This document shows positions 1 through 9,923 of a stretch of DNA of 64,000 bases, piece after piece. Below the pieces are notes generated by a model. That model worked only from the letters and a program-made list of their open reading frames with translations. It had not been told where the DNA came from and searched no databases. This DNA is from Curtobacterium sp. 9128. Its GTDB lineage: Bacteria > Actinomycetota > Actinomycetes > Actinomycetales > Microbacteriaceae. Made by a program: the position numbers and the translations under genes. The DNA is taken from positions 487,133 to 551,132 of the forward strand of contig NZ_VEAF01000004.1 in assembly GCF_007673775.1 (NCBI RefSeq), written 5' to 3'. Every line of letters starts with the position of its first letter. Position 1 is the first letter of the stretch.

Positions 1-2608
1 AGCACCACACCCGGAGCCCGACGAGACGGTCGACGAGTGGCTGTGGCTGATCGGGCACGACAACGCCCCGGCCCCCACCGCGCTGGCCGAGATGCTCGCC
101 GCGGTCGAGATCGCCCCGTCCGTGGCGGTCACCGGCCCGAAGCTCGTCGCCGACGACGACCCCTCCCTCATCCGCGCGTTCGGCGAGAGCATGACCCGCA
201 TGGGCCGCTCGCTCGTGCTCGTGCAGGACGAACTCGACCAGGGGCAGCACGACCGCGACACCGACGTCCTCGCGGTCGCCGCCGGCGGCATGCTCGTCCG
301 CCGCTCCGTCTGGGTCGCCCTCGGCGGCTTCGACCCCGCCCTGCCCGACGTCGACGCCGCGCTGGACTTCTGCGTCCGCGTCCGACTCGCGGGGCACCGC
401 GTGGCCGTCGTCCCCGACGCCCGGGCGACGACCGCCGGCCCGATCGAGGAGTTCGGTCGCAAGCGGGTCTCCGAGGGACGCCGCGTGCGGATGCACCGGC
501 AGGCCCAGCTGCACCGCCGCATGACCTACGCGCCGGCGGGGGTGCTCTGGATCCACTGGCTGACCCTCGTGCCGTTCGCGATCGGCCGCGCGATCGGACA
601 CCTCGTCGCGAAGCACCCGGCGGCCGTCTCCGGTGAGCTGGCCGCGGCCTTCGCGGTCGCGTTCGGCGGCGGATTCAGCCGGTCGCGGAAGTCACTCGCG
701 CGCTCGAAGCAGCTCGGGTGGGCCGCCGTCGAGCCGCTCCGGGTGAGCTGGCGGCACGTCCACGAACGGCGGACCACCTCCCGCGACGTCGAGCTCGCCC
801 GAGTGGAGGACGCGCCCGTCGCCCGTGCCTCGTTCCTCGGGGACGGCGGCATCTGGGTCGTCCTGGCCGCCGCGGTGCTCAGCGTCGTCTCGCTCTTCCC
901 GCTCCTCGGCTCCCCGGCGCTCACGGGCGGCGGGCTCCTGCCGCTCTCGACGACCGTCGGGCAGCTCTGGCAGAACGTCGGCTACGGCTGGCACACCCTC
1001 GGGACCGGCTTCACCGGGCCGAGCGACCCGTTCGCCGCGGTCGTGGCGGTGCTCGGCTCGATCGTGTTCTGGTCGCCGTCGACCGCGGTCGTGCTCGTGG
1101 TGCTCCTGGCCTTCCCGGTGTCCGCGCTCGGCGCGTGGTTCGTCGTGCGCAAGGTCACGACGCGCACCTGGGTGCCCGTCATCGGCGCCGCGCTGTACAC
1201 GATCGCACCGTCGCTCGTCGGCGCGGTCACCACCGGACACCTCGGCGCCGTGATCGCCCACGTGCTCCTGCCCTGGCTCTTCCTCACCGTGCTCGAGGCC
1301 CACCGCTCGTGGGCCTCCGCCTCCGGAGCGGCCCTCCTGTTCGCCGGGGTCGCCGCCTCGGCACCCTCGCTGCTGCCGGTGCTGCTCGTCGGCTGGCTGG
1401 TGTCGCTCGCGATCGGGTGGCGGCACGCCCACCGCCGGGTGTTCATCCCGGTCCCGGCCGCCGTGCTCTTCCTGCCGCTCGTGCTCACCCAGATCGGCCG
1501 TGGCAACCTGCTCGGCGTCGTCGCGGACCCCGGCGTCCCGTCGGCGACCCGCGCACCGTCGGCGCTGCAGCTCGCGATCGGCGCCCCCCTGCCGGACTGG
1601 AACGGCTGGCTGCCGGTCTCCTCACCGCTCGACCTGGTGGTCACCGCCCTCCCGATCGCGCTGGCGGTGCTCGCACTGCCGATCGCCGTGACGGCCTTCG
1701 GCGCGATGCTCGGGCACCGCTGGTCGGTCGCCGGTTCCGCACTCATCGCCGCGTTCCTCGGCTTCGCCACCGCGTTCGCGGCGACGCACGTGGCCGTGAC
1801 CGGCGTGGGCGCCACCACCACGATCGTCTGGCCCGGGAGCGGCCTCAGCGTGTACTGGCTGGCGATCGTCGTCGCCGCGTGCATCGGGATCGACACGGTC
1901 CCGCGGCAGGCCCCGGTCGTGGGCGTCGTCGCGACGGTGTTCGCCGGCGTCGCGGTGGCCCCGGCGTTCGCCGCGTTCTACCTCGGCACGGCCGTGATCC
2001 AGCCCACCACCGGCCGGGTGCTGAGCGCCTACGTCAACGCCGAGGCGCAGGCGAACCCGGACGTCGGGACGCTCGTCGTCGACCCCCAGACGGACGGCTC
2101 CCTCGCGGTGTCGCTCGAACGCGGACAGGGCTCGACACTCGACGACCAGTCCACCCTCGACGCGACCGCGCTGTCGCTGTCCCGGCAGGGCTCCCGCCTC
2201 GCGACGCTCGCCGGCAACCTCGCGAGCCGGAGCGGCTACGACCCGCGCCCGGCGCTCCGCGAGCTCGGCGTGAGCTTCGTGCTCCTCGACGACGCCCCGG
2301 ACGACGCCGACGCCCAGGCCGTGCACGACCGTGCCGCGGGGGCCATCGGGCAGGACGCACGCTTCACGAGCATCGGCGAGACCACCACCGGTCAGCTCTT
2401 CCACTACGAGGGCGAGGTCGACCGGCCGAGCACGGGCACCGCCGCGGCGAAGGCGACGCACGTCCTGTACCTCGTGGTCCTCGCCGTGGTGTTCGGCGCG
2501 GCGGCGCTCCTCGCGGTCCCGACCGCCCCCCGCCGGCGTCGTGCGACCTCGAACGTCATCGAGGCCGAGGAACCCGCCACCACCTTCGACGAGGAGCGCG
2601 ACGAATGA
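1..2608 (+). CDS. Family 2 glycosyltransferase with large membrane domain (5' truncated)
   Basis: Only the 3' part of this gene is in the window; the reading frame is open from base 2, so about 868 residues are visible. The first 110 or so look like the second half of a GT-A family 2 glycosyltransferase: WLIGHDNAP near the start, where the family normally has an acidic metal-binding segment, and GGFDPALPDVD about residue 108, the usual acceptor-side motif. From about residue 285 a long series of hydrophobic helices follows, then an extracytoplasmic stretch and a last helix before a basic tail. By family it should move a sugar onto a lipid-linked or surface glycan at the membrane; the substrate cannot be read. 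It overlaps the DUF5719 gene by ATGA, so the two are translationally coupled. Confidence 0.85.
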   Translation, partial: APHPEPDETVDEWLWLIGHDNAPAPTALAEMLAAVEIAPSVAVTGPKLVADDDPSLIRAFGESMTRMGRSLVLVQDELDQGQHDRDTDVLAVAAGGMLVRRSVWVALGGFDPALPDVDAALDFCVRVRLAGHRVAVVPDARATTAGPIEEFGRKRVSEGRRVRMHRQAQLHRRMTYAPAGVLWIHWLTLVPFAIGRAIGHLVAKHPAAVSGELAAAFAVAFGGGFSRSRKSLARSKQLGWAAVEPLRVSWRHVHERRTTSRDVELARVEDAPVARASFLGDGGIWVVLAAAVLSVVSLFPLLGSPALTGGGLLPLSTTVGQLWQNVGYGWHTLGTGFTGPSDPFAAVVAVLGSIVFWSPSTAVVLVVLLAFPVSALGAWFVVRKVTTRTWVPVIGAALYTIAPSLVGAVTTGHLGAVIAHVLLPWLFLTVLEAHRSWASASGAALLFAGVAASAPSLLPVLLVGWLVSLAIGWRHAHRRVFIPVPAAVLFLPLVLTQIGRGNLLGVVADPGVPSATRAPSALQLAIGAPLPDWNGWLPVSSPLDLVVTALPIALAVLALPIAVTAFGAMLGHRWSVAGSALIAAFLGFATAFAATHVAVTGVGATTTIVWPGSGLSVYWLAIVVAACIGIDTVPRQAPVVGVVATVFAGVAVAPAFAAFYLGTAVIQPTTGRVLSAYVNAEAQANPDVGTLVVDPQTDGSLAVSLERGQGSTLDDQSTLDATALSLSRQGSRLATLAGNLASRSGYDPRPALRELGVSFVLLDDAPDDADAQAVHDRAAGAIGQDARFTSIGETTTGQLFHYEGEVDRPSTGTAAAKATHVLYLVVLAVVFGAAALLAVPTAPRRRRATSNVIEAEEPATTFDEERDE

Positions 2609-4002
2609 GCACGAGCACCGCCCGCCGCTGGGTCGTGCGCGGGACCGCGACCGCGATCGCCCTCGTGGTCGCCGCCGGCACGATCGGCGCCGCGCACGCA
2701 TTCGGGACCGCCGAGACGCCGGGGAGCCCGGCGGGACGCACCGTGACGCCGGTCCCGGCGGACGCCGAGCGCGTGTGCGCCGGGAACGCCCTGCGGCTCT
2801 CCGACGACGCCGGCAACGACGCGACCGTCGCGAGCACCGTCGGACGGGCCACCGTGGCGACGGCGACCACGGGCCGCTCGGTCGAGCGCTCCGTCCTCGA
2901 CGCCGGATCCGGCGGCGGCAGCGACCCGACCCTGCTCACCGCGCCCGCCGGGTCCCGCACCCCGCAGGTCGCGGGCTCGAGCTACCAGAGCGTGTCCGAC
3001 GGTGACCTCGTCGGCGTCGCTGCCGCCTCGTGCGATGACCCCTCGCAGTCGACGTGGCTCGTCGGCGGCTCGACCGAGACCGGCCGGACCAGCCTCATCA
3101 CGCTGTCGAACCCGACCGACGTGAACGCCACCGTCGACCTGGCGATCTACGACGCCTCCGGCACGGTGAGCGCTCCCGGTACGACGGGCATCGTCGTGGC
3201 GCCGAACTCGCAGAAGGTCGTCCCGCTGTCCGGCTTCGTGTCCGACCAGGGCTCGACCGTCGTGCACGTCACCTCGTCCGGTGGCCAGATCGTCGCGCAC
3301 ATGCAGGAGACCGTCGTCCGCACGCTGACCCCCGGCGGCTTCGACATCGTCTCGGGCGGCGCGGCGCCCTCGCGGAACCAGGTCATCCCGGCAGTGGTGC
3401 TCCGCGGTGCGCAGGACGCGCAGCGAGGCGACGACAGCGCCGACGCGGCCCCCATCGTGCGCCTGTTCGTCCCCGGCGACCAGACCGCCCGGGTCACGCT
3501 CGGGATCACCACCGCGGACGGTGGCGGCACCACGGTGAACACCACCGCGGAACCCGGCGTGGTGACCGACGTGGCGCTCGACGACTTCCCGGACGGCCGG
3601 TACTCGTTCTCGGTGAGCTCGACCCAGCCGGTCGTCGCCGGCGCCAGGACCACGACGCCCACCGACGGCGACGAGACCGACCTCGGGTGGTTCGCCTCGG
3701 CGGAGCCGCTCGGTGCCACGACCATCACGGCGGTGGCCCCCGGTGACGGCGCTGCGCTGACCCTCGTGAACCCGACCACGGACGACGCCACGGTCGTGAT
3801 CCGCTCCGGCGACGCCCGCAAGTCCGTGCAGGTCGCCTCCGGAGCGACGGCCACGGTGTCGGTCGACACCGCGAAGCAGCTGACGATCACCGGCGCGTCC
3901 GGCCTGGTCGCCGGTGTCAGCTACCAGGGCGACAGCGGCGTGGCCGGGTTCCCGGTCCGGCCGGCGACCGAGGTCTCCACGCCGGTCCGCGTCTACCCCT
4001 GA
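2605..4002 (+). CDS. DUF5719 family exported protein
   Basis: A 465-residue protein with a basic N-terminus and one hydrophobic segment at about residues 10-30 (signal peptide or anchor), followed by a Thr/Ser/Val-rich extracytoplasmic part made of beta-strand-like repeats. The order glycosyltransferase - DUF5719 - metallopeptidase-like - DUF3499 - sahH is a conserved actinobacterial neighbourhood, which is the main reason for the family call. The start overlaps the stop of the upstream glycosyltransferase (ATGA). The role is unknown; coupling to the glycosyltransferase suggests a part in making or displaying a surface glycan, which is inference. Confidence 0.8.
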   Translation: MSTSTARRWVVRGTATAIALVVAAGTIGAAHAFGTAETPGSPAGRTVTPVPADAERVCAGNALRLSDDAGNDATVASTVGRATVATATTGRSVERSVLDAGSGGGSDPTLLTAPAGSRTPQVAGSSYQSVSDGDLVGVAAASCDDPSQSTWLVGGSTETGRTSLITLSNPTDVNATVDLAIYDASGTVSAPGTTGIVVAPNSQKVVPLSGFVSDQGSTVVHVTSSGGQIVAHMQETVVRTLTPGGFDIVSGGAAPSRNQVIPAVVLRGAQDAQRGDDSADAAPIVRLFVPGDQTARVTLGITTADGGGTTVNTTAEPGVVTDVALDDFPDGRYSFSVSSTQPVVAGARTTTPTDGDETDLGWFASAEPLGATTITAVAPGDGAALTLVNPTTDDATVVIRSGDARKSVQVASGATATVSVDTAKQLTITGASGLVAGVSYQGDSGVAGFPVRPATEVSTPVRVYP

Positions 4003-4048
4003 GTCGGCTGCCCGTGGGGGCACGTCCGGCGCCGCACCGCCGCAGTCG

Positions 4049-4489
4049 TCACCAGTGGCGGTAGCGGTCGGGCGCCAGGTCCCACGGGTCCTTGTCGATG
4101 AGTTCGCCGACCGCCCGGAACACCGCCGTCTCGACGACGATGCGGCGGTCGACGTCGTCCTTCTCCGGGGAGCGGGTGACGCGCTCGACGGGGATCCGGA
4201 AGACCGTGACGCGACGGGCGTCGCGGTCGACCCGCCACCGCGGGAGGCTGTCCGGCAGCGCGGTGTCGGTCGGCATGTCGGCGACCTGGAAGACGACGCC
4301 CTGCAGCTCCTCGGGCCAGAGGCCGAGCAGGTAGTGCGCGGTGTCGCCGACGATGCGGTCGAACGCCTCGGCCCGGGTGATCACCGGCGCGAGGTCCGGC
4401 CCGGTCACGCTGGAGCGGTACCCGCGGCCGTGCCGGGACCGTCCTCGACCGCGGTCGACCGGGGTGACGAGACGGGGCTTGCGGCGCAT
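4049..4489 (-). CDS. Metallopeptidase family (zincin-like) protein lacking HExxH
   Basis: This 146-residue protein begins MRRKPRLVTPVDRGRGR, the basic N-terminus typical of the short zincin-like family next to DUF3499 in Actinobacteria. The C-terminal half (AVGELIDKDPWDLAPDRYRHW) aligns with the position where peptidase members carry HExxH, but that motif is absent, so catalytic activity is doubtful. The start is fixed by a TACGAT -10 element six bases upstream of ATG, indicating a leaderless mRNA. It is divergent from the DUF3499 gene and convergent with the DUF5719 gene. Confidence 0.75.
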   Translation of the reverse strand: MRRKPRLVTPVDRGRGRSRHGRGYRSSVTGPDLAPVITRAEAFDRIVGDTAHYLLGLWPEELQGVVFQVADMPTDTALPDSLPRWRVDRDARRVTVFRIPVERVTRSPEKDDVDRRIVVETAVFRAVGELIDKDPWDLAPDRYRHW

Positions 4490-4495
4490 CCCCAC

Positions 4496-4501
4496 ATCGT
4501 A
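4496..4501 (-). promoter_or_regulatory. -10 element of a leaderless promoter (metallopeptidase-like gene)
   Basis: Read on the minus strand the hexamer is TACGAT, followed by six bases and then the ATG at 4489. No Shine-Dalgarno sequence fits between them. The -35 region is not recognisable. Confidence 0.6.
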
Positions 4502-4546
4502 CGCGGCGGGGCACGTCCTGCCGGGTTCGGTAGGGTCGTCCCCGGT

Positions 4547-4768
4547 ATGGACGTACGGATCTGCAGCAAGGTCGCCTGTGGCGCGAGCGCATCGGCGACC
4601 CTGACGTACGACTACGGCGACTCGATGGTCGTCGTCGGACCGCTCTCCACCCGCGTCGAACCCCACGGGTACGACCTCTGCGCGCGGCACGCCGCGCGGC
4701 TCCGGGTCCCGCAGGGCTGGCACGTCATCCGCCGCGAGCCGCTCCGCGAGGACCGCACCGCGGACTGA
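4547..4768 (+). CDS. DUF3499 family protein
   Basis: A 73-residue protein starting MDVRICSKVACGASA. Cys6, Cys11, Cys46 and His49 (the last two in DLCARHAARL) form a likely zinc-ribbon, and the segment RLRVPQGWHVIRRE is typical of DUF3499. The ATG lies ten bases after a TAGGGT hexamer (4531-4536), so the mRNA probably has almost no leader. Function is unknown; the family is conserved in Actinobacteria beside the divergent metallopeptidase-like gene. Confidence 0.8.
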   Translation: MDVRICSKVACGASASATLTYDYGDSMVVVGPLSTRVEPHGYDLCARHAARLRVPQGWHVIRREPLREDRTAD

Positions 4769-4807
4769 CCGGACCAGCCGCGTCCCGGTGCGGCCCACCG
4801 GGGTCGA

Positions 4808-4838
4808 CCCGGGCCTCCCGGCCGGACAGGAGGCACGG
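4808..4838. repeat. Degenerate member of the GGGAGGC palindrome family
   Basis: The arms CCGGGCCTCC and GGAGGCACGG pair with one mismatch across a short loop. They resemble the arms of the larger palindromes at 23006, 26301, 36099, 43604 and 58841. It lies between DUF3499 and sahH and may be a weak terminator. Confidence 0.4.
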
Positions 4839-4872
4839 TGCGCGTCCCTGAGTCGACGCGCGGAGCACATGG

Positions 4873-4884
4873 GAGACTGGGCCC
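4873..4884 (+). promoter_or_regulatory. Probable leaderless promoter of sahH
   Basis: GAGACT at 4873-4878 is followed by six bases and then the sahH ATG at 4885. The hexamer keeps the A at position 2 and T at position 6 of actinobacterial -10 elements but lacks the first T, so the call rests on spacing shared with other genes in this window. Confidence 0.4.
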
Positions 4885-6363
<1,479 letters not shown>

Positions 6364-6388
6364 GGTCGCGCCCGGCGCAGCACCGCTC

Positions 6389-6430
6389 AACGGACACAGC
6401 ACCGCGGATCACCGCGGTGCTGTGTCCGTT
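6389..6430. terminator. Bidirectional terminator between sahH and the RDD gene
   Basis: Two perfectly complementary 19-base arms (6389-6407 and 6412-6430) flank the tetraloop ATCA. The arm reads AACGGACACAGCACCGCGG. It sits between convergent genes; there is no long T-tract, as is common in this GC-rich group. Confidence 0.8.
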
Positions 6431-6464
6431 CCGCGGTTCCCGGTGACGTGGGCTCGCCGCGGGC

Positions 6465-7334
6465 TCAGCGCGGGAAGCCCGGCGGCCGCGCGCCGGCGAC
6501 GGCCGTGGCACCGGCGATCGTCGCTGCGCGGGACGCGAAGGCCTGCCGATCGCGCGCGCGACGGAGCGCGACGACGCCGGCGAGGAAGTCCTCCGCCGGC
6601 ACGGGCGGAACGGGGTGCGCGTACTGCGCGACCTCGGCGGCGAGGGCCGTCGCGGTCGCCGCGCGGAGCGAGGACTGCACGGTCGCCGCGTTCCGGAAGA
6701 AGGCTCCGAGCCGGTTCTCCAGACGCTGGGGGAGCGCCCCGACGTCCGCGACCCGTGCCCATCCGTGCAGGGTCGGCGGCAGGAGCACGACCGGGTCCGT
6801 CGACCGGGCGAGGCGCTCGTGCTGCACGACGGTGCCGGCGAGCAGGTCCCCGAGCCGCCGCGGCCGCGAGCCGAACAGCGCCACGAGCAGCGCGAGCGAA
6901 CCGAAGGTCGACCAGAGCTCGAGGACACCGACGAGCGCTCGGGCGAACGCGTGCCGGAACGACACCGCTCCTCCGTCCAGGCGGACCACCCGCGTGCCGA
7001 GGGCGAACCGGCCGACGCTCTTGCCGCGGGTGACGGTCTCCACCGCGGCGGGGACGAGCACCAGCACGACGACGATGACGGCGATCTGCGCAGCGGCCAG
7101 CCACGCCGGGTCGACCCCGGACGGCCAGACCCGGGCGAGGCCGACGAGGAGCATCACGAACAGCACGACCAGGCACACCCCGTCGAGCAGGGCTGCGGCG
7201 AGCCGCGAGACGATCCCGGCCGGGACGACGTCGAGCGCGACGGCCTCCCCGACGACGAGCTCGTCGGCGGTGTCGTCGAGCGCCCGCACGAGGCGGCGGT
7301 CGGCGAGGTCCCTCGGCGTGGCTCGCTTCGACAT
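6465..7334 (-). CDS. RDD family membrane protein
   Basis: A 289-residue protein whose residues 45 to about 165 match the RDD domain: two long hydrophobic segments (VSRLAAALLDGVCLVVLFVMLLVGLA region and AAQIAVIVVVLVLVPAAVE region), then TRGKSVGRFALGTRVVRLDGG and RRLGDLLAGTVV, the signature after the third helix. The C-terminal 110 residues are a soluble Ala/Arg-rich extension. Function of RDD proteins is poorly defined (some act as Na+/H+ antiporters or stress-resistance factors). It is divergent from the SpoIIM-like gene with a 39-base gap. CAGAAT lies six bases before the ATG, suggesting a leaderless mRNA. Confidence 0.85.
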   Translation of the reverse strand: MSKRATPRDLADRRLVRALDDTADELVVGEAVALDVVPAGIVSRLAAALLDGVCLVVLFVMLLVGLARVWPSGVDPAWLAAAQIAVIVVVLVLVPAAVETVTRGKSVGRFALGTRVVRLDGGAVSFRHAFARALVGVLELWSTFGSLALLVALFGSRPRRLGDLLAGTVVQHERLARSTDPVVLLPPTLHGWARVADVGALPQRLENRLGAFFRNAATVQSSLRAATATALAAEVAQYAHPVPPVPAEDFLAGVVALRRARDRQAFASRAATIAGATAVAGARPPGFPR

Positions 7335-7340
7335 GGGATC

Positions 7341-7346
7341 ATTCTG
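7341..7346 (-). promoter_or_regulatory. -10 element of the RDD gene
   Basis: On the minus strand CAGAAT is followed by six bases and the ATG at 7334, leaving no room for a ribosome binding site. Confidence 0.45.
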
Positions 7347-7373
7347 TCGGAAACGGGCACGAGGGGGAGAGCG

Positions 7374-8369
7374 ATGGACCTGGATGCGTACGCCGACGTC
7401 CACCGGCAGCAGTGGCAGGACCTCGAGCGCCTGGCGAAGCGCCGACCGGCCACCGGGGACGAGGTCGACCGGCTCGTGACCGGGTACCAGTCCGCGGCGA
7501 CGGACCTCGCGCGGATCCGCGGCCGCTCCGCGCGGTCCACGACCGGCGACCGGCTCTCGCTGACGCTCTTCCGGGCGCGGCTGCGCTTCACCGGCACACC
7601 GACCGACCCGCTGACCATGCTCACCGCGTTCTTCGTCCTGCAGCTCCCGGCGGCGCTGCACCGGATCCGGTGGGTCACGATCTGGGTCGCGGTCGCCACG
7701 GCCCTCATCGCGCTGGTGTCCGGCGTCTGGATCGCGACGACCCCCGGCGCCGTCGCGACCTTCGGCACCGAGGCCTCGCTCCGGCGGTACGCCACCCAGG
7801 ACTTCGTCGACTACTACTCCGACCACGGTCTCGGTGCCTTCACCGCGCAGGTGTGGACGAACAACGCCTACATCGCCGCGAGCATGGTGGCGTTCGGGAT
7901 CACCGGGCTCTTCGTGCCGTACTCGATCGGGCAGAACGCGCTGAACCTCGGCGTCTCGGCCGCGATCATGCACTCCCAGGGGCGCCTCGGCGACTTCTTC
8001 CTCTACATCGCACCGCACGGGCAGCTCGAGCTGTACTCGATCTTCCTCGCGGGCGGTGCGGGGCTGATGATCTTCTGGTCGTGGGTGGCGCCGGGGCAGC
8101 GGACCCGGGCACAGGCACTGGCCGAGGACGGTCGCGCACTCATCGCGGTCGCGATCGGGCTCGCGCTCACCCTGCTGCTCTCCGGCATCGTCGAGGGGAC
8201 CGTGACCCGCCAGGACTGGCCGTGGCCGGTGAAGATCGGCATCGGCACGCTCGCCCTGGCGCTGGTCCTGTACTACCAGTGGGTCGTCGGTCGCCGCGCC
8301 GTCGCCGCCGGTGAGCGGGGCGACCTCGAGGAGTTCGACCGCGGCGCGTCGACCATCGTCGCCGGCTGA
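7374..8369 (+). CDS. SpoIIM-like (stage II sporulation protein M family) membrane protein
   Basis: A 331-residue membrane protein. The N-terminal 100 residues are soluble and Arg/Leu-rich (MDLDAYADVHRQQWQDLERL). Six or so hydrophobic segments follow, including VWTNNAYIAASMVAFGITGLF and a late GIVEGTVTRQDWPWPVKIGIG, the pattern of SpoIIM-like proteins of non-sporulating Actinobacteria. AGGGGGAGAG sits at a good distance ahead of the ATG. In this group the gene pairs with the RDD gene and the MoxR/DUF58/DUF4129/DUF4350 operon, which is also the case here; the joint role is thought to lie in envelope or complex assembly but is not established. Confidence 0.85.
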   Translation: MDLDAYADVHRQQWQDLERLAKRRPATGDEVDRLVTGYQSAATDLARIRGRSARSTTGDRLSLTLFRARLRFTGTPTDPLTMLTAFFVLQLPAALHRIRWVTIWVAVATALIALVSGVWIATTPGAVATFGTEASLRRYATQDFVDYYSDHGLGAFTAQVWTNNAYIAASMVAFGITGLFVPYSIGQNALNLGVSAAIMHSQGRLGDFFLYIAPHGQLELYSIFLAGGAGLMIFWSWVAPGQRTRAQALAEDGRALIAVAIGLALTLLLSGIVEGTVTRQDWPWPVKIGIGTLALALVLYYQWVVGRRAVAAGERGDLEEFDRGASTIVAG

Positions 8370-8474
8370 CCGCCCCGCGCCACTTCGCCGTCACCGTCAC
8401 GTCGAACGGTCACGACACACCGCGCGCTCCTGCCCACCGGTCACAGATCGTCGGGTCACGCCGTCGCGGACGAC

Positions 8475-8529
8475 GGGTCGTGACCGCTCGGCGACCGCGC
8501 GCGGTGGGTCGTGACCGCTCGGCGACCGC
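8475..8529. repeat. Two direct copies of a 24-base sequence
   Basis: The sequence starting GGGTCGTGACCGCTCGG occurs at 8475-8498 and again, unchanged, at 8506-8529 (31-base period). The 222-base gap between the convergent SpoIIM-like and DUF58 genes holds nothing else that I recognise. Confidence 0.75.
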
Positions 8530-8591
8530 CGTCGTCGCCGGTTCGTGCCAGCTGGCCCGGTGGCGGGCCGGCGGCCGACCCGCTGACGCGG

Positions 8592-9923
8592 TCAGAGCCT
8601 CCCGGCGGCCTTGGCGCGCAGGTAGGCGTCTGCGACGAGCGGCGGCACCTGCTCCGGTGCGCCGCGCACCACCTCGGCGCCCGCGCGCCGCGCGACGTCG
8701 GCCACCCCGTCGGCGTCGAGCAGTGACCGCTCGGCCGCAGCCCGTCGGTACACGTCCCGACCACCGCCCAGGAGGCGCGACCCACCCCCGATGCGTCCGT
8801 CGCCGTCCTCGCCACGGGCCATCGCGGTCACCGCCGGGTCGGTCACGGCCGTCACCACGACGGCGTGTCGGCGCGTCAGTGCCGGCAGCACCGCGAGCAG
8901 GTCGCCCGACGCGCCGACGGAGTCGAGGCTCGTCGCGAGCACGACGAGCGACCGCTGTGTCGTCACCGAGTCGACCAGCGCCGGGACGGCCGCCCAGTCG
9001 GTCGCCGCGAGCCCCGGTTCCGCGAACGCGAGTGCGGATCCGAACGACCGGACGACGTCGGCACGTGTGGCTCCGTGCACGCGACCGCGGACGTCGTCGT
9101 CGACGACCGCGAGGTCGACCCGGTCCCCGGCCGCGGCGGCGAGCGCCCCGACGAGGAGTGCCGTCTCGATGAACGTGTCGAGCCGCGGTTCGTCGCCGAC
9201 CCGGCCGGCCCCGGCGCGTCCGGCGTCGACGACGACGATCACACGACGGTCCCGCTCCGGGCGCCAGGTCCGCACGACGAGGTCCTGCCGGCGGGCGGTC
9301 GCGCGCCAGTCGATCGACCGGACGTCGTCGCCACGCACGTAGTCCCGCAGCGAGTCGAACTCGGTGCCGTGCCCGCGGAGCTGCAGCGTCGTCTCGCCGT
9401 CGAGCTCGCGGAGCCGGGCGAGCCGCGACGGCAGGTGCCGGCGGGACCGGAACGGCGGCGTGACGACGAGCTCCGCCGGGGCCGTCAGGACCCGCTGGCG
9501 CGCCGCGAGCCCGAGCGGACCGAACGCGCGGACCGCGACGCCGGCGCTCCGACGCCGACCGCGTCGGAACGGCGTGAAGCGCATCCGCGCGGTCCGACGT
9601 TCCCCGGCGGGCACCGACACCGGGATGCGTCCTGGGACCTGCCCCGCCGACGGCTCCCACATGTCGCGGACGACCGCGCGCAGCGGCCGCGTACCGTCGT
9701 TCGCGACGACGAGGGTGCCGTCCGCGGTCGTGTCGCGCCGCGCCAGTCGCGGCATCCGCCGGTCCACCCGGACGCGCCGGAGATCGGCGGCGAGCAGGAC
9801 GTCGAGCGCGGCGGCGAGGACCACGACGCCGATCCACGCCGCACCGCCCCACCCGCTGCCGAGCAGCACGGTGGGGACGATCGCGACGGCGAGGAGTGCG
9901 ACGAACCGCCCGGAGACCGCCAC
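8592..9923 (-). CDS. DUF58 domain-containing protein
   Basis: A 443-residue protein with two N-terminal hydrophobic segments (residues 5 to 45), a beta-rich region with VVANDGTRPLRAVVRDMWEP, and the DUF58 core LRELDGETTLQLRGHGTEFDSLRDYVRGDDVRSIDWRATAR around residues 190-230, followed by a vWA-like part beginning RRVIVVVDAGR. DUF58 proteins work with MoxR ATPases, probably presenting partner proteins for assembly or metal insertion. The GTG start shares one base with the stop of the upstream moxR gene, so it is the last gene of the operon. Confidence 0.9.
   Translation of the reverse strand: MAVSGRFVALLAVAIVPTVLLGSGWGGAAWIGVVVLAAALDVLLAADLRRVRVDRRMPRLARRDTTADGTLVVANDGTRPLRAVVRDMWEPSAGQVPGRIPVSVPAGERRTARMRFTPFRRGRRRSAGVAVRAFGPLGLAARQRVLTAPAELVVTPPFRSRRHLPSRLARLRELDGETTLQLRGHGTEFDSLRDYVRGDDVRSIDWRATARRQDLVVRTWRPERDRRVIVVVDAGRAGAGRVGDEPRLDTFIETALLVGALAAAAGDRVDLAVVDDDVRGRVHGATRADVVRSFGSALAFAEPGLAATDWAAVPALVDSVTTQRSLVVLATSLDSVGASGDLLAVLPALTRRHAVVVTAVTDPAVTAMARGEDGDGRIGGGSRLLGGGRDVYRRAAAERSLLDADGVADVARRAGAEVVRGAPEQVPPLVADAYLRAKAAGRL

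Noticed and set aside
692..4002. Long open frames on other frames or the opposite strand of the glycosyltransferase and DUF5719 genes
   Set aside because: They are rich in Arg/Pro/Gly/His with no domains, as expected for shadow frames in very GC-rich DNA; the chosen frames show helices and motifs.
4769..4884. Possible S-adenosylhomocysteine riboswitch upstream of sahH
   Set aside because: The gap is short, the probable -10 is six bases before the start, and no conserved riboswitch core is visible.
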